Made by a program: the position numbers and the translations under genes
NCBI GenBank assembly: GCA_036787065.1
Contig: DAIQPZ010000128.1
Span: 1 to 7,550 of the forward strand
Source: JAJYIW01 sp036787065
Lineage (GTDB): Bacteria; Chloroflexota; Anaerolineae; Anaerolineales; Anaerolineaceae
DNA length: 7,550 nt
Reading direction: 5' to 3'
Part shown: in pieces, positions 5,989 to 7,550 of the stretch
Position numbering within the stretch: the stretch's first letter is position 1
Layout: the number at the start of each line of letters is the position of its first letter
Notes under the pieces: generated by a model
The model's database searches: none
What the model was told of the DNA's origin: nothing
The model's input: only the letters and a program-made list of their open reading frames with translations

Positions 5989-7365
5989 ATGGACCAGCGC
6001 ATGGTGGAATTTATCGCCGCGCTGCGATCAAGCGGCGTGCGCATCAGCCTGGCGGAAAGCGCGGACGCGTTCCAGGCGGTCGAAGCCATGGGTGCGATGG
6101 ATCGGGAGATCTTCCGCACAAGCCTGCGCGCCACGCTGATCAAAGAACAGCACGACCAGGCACTATTTGAGAAACTGTTCCCATTATTTTTTCAGGTCAA
6201 CCAACCCCCACCCATGCAGAATGGGGCTGGCCAGTTGACGGCCAAGGAAGCGCACATGCTTGCACAAGCCTTGCGCCAGATGAACCAGGCCTTGCGCCAG
6301 ATGATGGAGAAGTTAGTCAATGGCGAGCCGCTTAACTCCCAGGAACTTCGCACCCTGGACCAGATGATGGGGTCTGACCAATATACGGACCTGCGTTACC
6401 AGCGCTATCTGGCCCGCCAGATGGAAAAAGCGCTCAATTTTCAGGAAGTGAAAGACGCTTTAAAAGAATTAGCCGAAACGCTAAACAAGATGGGTATGGA
6501 CAGCCAACATCTGAAGGACCTCATGAAAGCCATGCAGGCCAATCACGAGGCTTTGCAAGAGCAAATCCGTCAGCACTCCGGTGAAGCTATCTTGCGCAAC
6601 CTGGTGGAGCAACAGCCTCCGACACCCCAAAATGGGTTGTTGAACCGGCCGTTCCAGGCTTATTCTGAAAACGATATGGCCCAGATCCGCAAAGAAGTGT
6701 CCCGCCTGGCGGCGGCATTGCGCACACGCCTGGCGCTACGGCTGCGCCGCTCACGCACCGGCCAGTTGGACTTTAAATCCACGCTGCGCGCCAACCTGAA
6801 GCACGGATTTGTGCCCATCGAGCTGCGCCGCCGCAACCATACCTTGAAACCCAAACTGGTGGTGGTGTGTGACATCAGCACCTCGATGCGCTATTGTTCT
6901 GAATTGATGCTCAGCCTGCTGCATGCCATCCAGGATCAGATCAGTAAAACATCGGCTTTCACCTTCATCGACCATCTGGAATACGTGTCGCCGTACTTCG
7001 AGCATAACCTACCTCAGCGAGCCATTGAAGAAGTGCTTCGGCGCATGCCTGGCGGTTATTACAACACCGACCTGGGTTTTTCTCTCTTCTGTTTTTCTGA
7101 GAAGTTCATGGATATGGTGGACCACCGCACCACCTTTATCGTGGTAGGGGATGGGCGCAATAATTACAACGATCCCGGGCTGGCAGTTTTAAAAAATATA
7201 TCCCGGCGGGCCAGGGCCACCATTTGGCTCAACCCGGAACCCGTTATGATGTGGGGCACAGGTGATTCGGATATGGGCCGTTACGCGGAAGTGGTTGACC
7301 ACACCTTCCAGGTGAGCAACCTCAACCAATTGGCCGCGGCCATCGACCAGTTGTTGGTCCACTAA
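5989..7365 (+). CDS. CoxE-type von Willebrand factor A domain protein
   Basis: This 458-residue protein has an N-terminal helical part and a C-terminal VWA domain. The VWA domain begins at about 287 (KPKLVVVCDISTSM) with a complete MIDAS metal site: Asp295, Ser297 and Ser299, then Thr360 in YYNTD and Asp388 in VVGDGRNNY. The GDGRNNY and WLNPEP...WGTGDSDM segments are typical of CoxE-like proteins. Residues 85-200 are Met/Gln/Leu-rich and predicted helical, with two copies of ALRQM seven residues apart (94-98 and 101-105). They may form a coiled coil that contacts the ATPase ring or client. It lacks a signal peptide and membrane segment, so it is probably cytoplasmic. The ATG lies 2 bases after the ATPase stop with no clear Shine-Dalgarno sequence, implying coupled translation and a matched pair. 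Met5 (6001) is a possible alternative start. Confidence 0.92.
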   Translation: MDQRMVEFIAALRSSGVRISLAESADAFQAVEAMGAMDREIFRTSLRATLIKEQHDQALFEKLFPLFFQVNQPPPMQNGAGQLTAKEAHMLAQALRQMNQALRQMMEKLVNGEPLNSQELRTLDQMMGSDQYTDLRYQRYLARQMEKALNFQEVKDALKELAETLNKMGMDSQHLKDLMKAMQANHEALQEQIRQHSGEAILRNLVEQQPPTPQNGLLNRPFQAYSENDMAQIRKEVSRLAAALRTRLALRLRRSRTGQLDFKSTLRANLKHGFVPIELRRRNHTLKPKLVVVCDISTSMRYCSELMLSLLHAIQDQISKTSAFTFIDHLEYVSPYFEHNLPQRAIEEVLRRMPGGYYNTDLGFSLFCFSEKFMDMVDHRTTFIVVGDGRNNYNDPGLAVLKNISRRARATIWLNPEPVMMWGTGDSDMGRYAEVVDHTFQVSNLNQLAAAIDQLLVH

Positions 7366-7376
7366 AACAGCCCCAG

Positions 7377-7550
7377 TTAAAACAGCCGCACCCCATTCCG
7401 GACCATGAAGTTGGCTACCCTGGCGACCGGGTGCATGCGTGCATCGGCGGACATGCCTGGGTGCTCTTTGCCCCACTCGAAAAATGAGTGGATCCCGCTC
7501 ACGATGGCATACAGATCTATCCGCTGGCGCAGGTGTGGGCTGGCAAACAC
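7377..7550 (-). CDS. unrecognised protein, C-terminal 57 residues (runs off right edge)
   Basis: An open frame enters from the right edge and ends at TAA (7379-7377). The peptide runs VFASPHLRQRIDLYAIVSGI, then HSFFEWGKEHPGMSADARMH, then PVARVANFMVRNGVRLF. The balanced mix of aromatic, charged and hydrophobic residues looks like real coding sequence, and it fills the space after the CoxE-like gene with only 11 bases between stops. I do not recognise the family. There is no transmembrane segment in the visible part. Its convergent orientation means it is not part of the ATPase-VWA transcription unit. Confidence 0.6.
   Translation of the reverse strand: MFASPHLRQRIDLYAIVSGIHSFFEWGKEHPGMSADARMHPVARVANFMVRNGVRLF

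Noticed and set aside
6268..6304. 16-base direct repeat GCCTTGCGCCAGATGA, two copies 21 bases apart
   Set aside because: It lies in frame in the helical part of the CoxE-like protein and encodes the heptad-spaced ALRQM pair, so coiled-coil periodicity explains it without a mobile or regulatory role.
4934..7365. Assignment as part of a CO dehydrogenase operon
   Set aside because: Only the CoxD-like and CoxE-like accessory proteins are present. No large, medium or small CO dehydrogenase subunit is in the window, so the gene symbols coxD and coxE were not given.

Overview
The window carries three transcriptional blocks typical of a bacterial chromosome of moderately high GC. Codon use, motif variants and two long palindromic intergenic repeats are compatible with an environmental Chloroflexota (Anaerolineae-like) bacterium. 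That assignment is an impression from gene types and repeat style; no marker gene in the window fixes the taxon.

Region 1 (1-2012, minus strand) is a compact de novo NAD operon read leftwards: nadC (quinolinate phosphoribosyltransferase), nadA (quinolinate synthase) and the first 37 codons of a FAD/NAD-binding protein that is almost certainly nadB (L-aspartate oxidase), which runs off the left edge. nadC and nadA overlap by 4 bases (ATGA), and nadA and nadB are 7 bases apart. Together the three enzymes would take L-aspartate to iminoaspartate (NadB), then quinolinate (NadA), then nicotinate mononucleotide (NadC).

Region 2 (2013-2187) is a divergent promoter region. It has a good sigma70-type promoter for the rightward gene, a weaker candidate for the NAD operon, and a 16-bp near-perfect palindrome next to the nadC ribosome binding site. 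It leads into a complete kumamolisin-like S53 (sedolisin) serine-carboxyl peptidase gene with all catalytic residues and no recognisable signal peptide. The gene ends at a strong intrinsic terminator.

Region 3 (3841-7365, plus strand) holds a RraA/HMG-aldolase-like gene, then a two-gene unit encoding a MoxR/CoxD-type AAA+ ATPase and a CoxE-type von Willebrand factor A protein. The ATPase has an unusual Ser-Asp-Arg / Arg-Asp-Asp-Arg-Gly-Gly repeat tail. Such ATPase-VWA pairs act as chaperone-like maturation systems for metal cofactor enzymes or complexes, but no target enzyme is visible here. The two intergenic gaps, before the RraA gene and before the ATPase gene, each hold a 53-bp perfect inverted repeat. 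The two differ in sequence and look like dispersed palindromic elements.

At the right edge (7377-7550, minus strand) lies the C-terminal 57 codons of an unrecognised gene, convergent with the CoxE-like gene. No RNA genes, CRISPR arrays, insertion sequences or prophage genes were seen.
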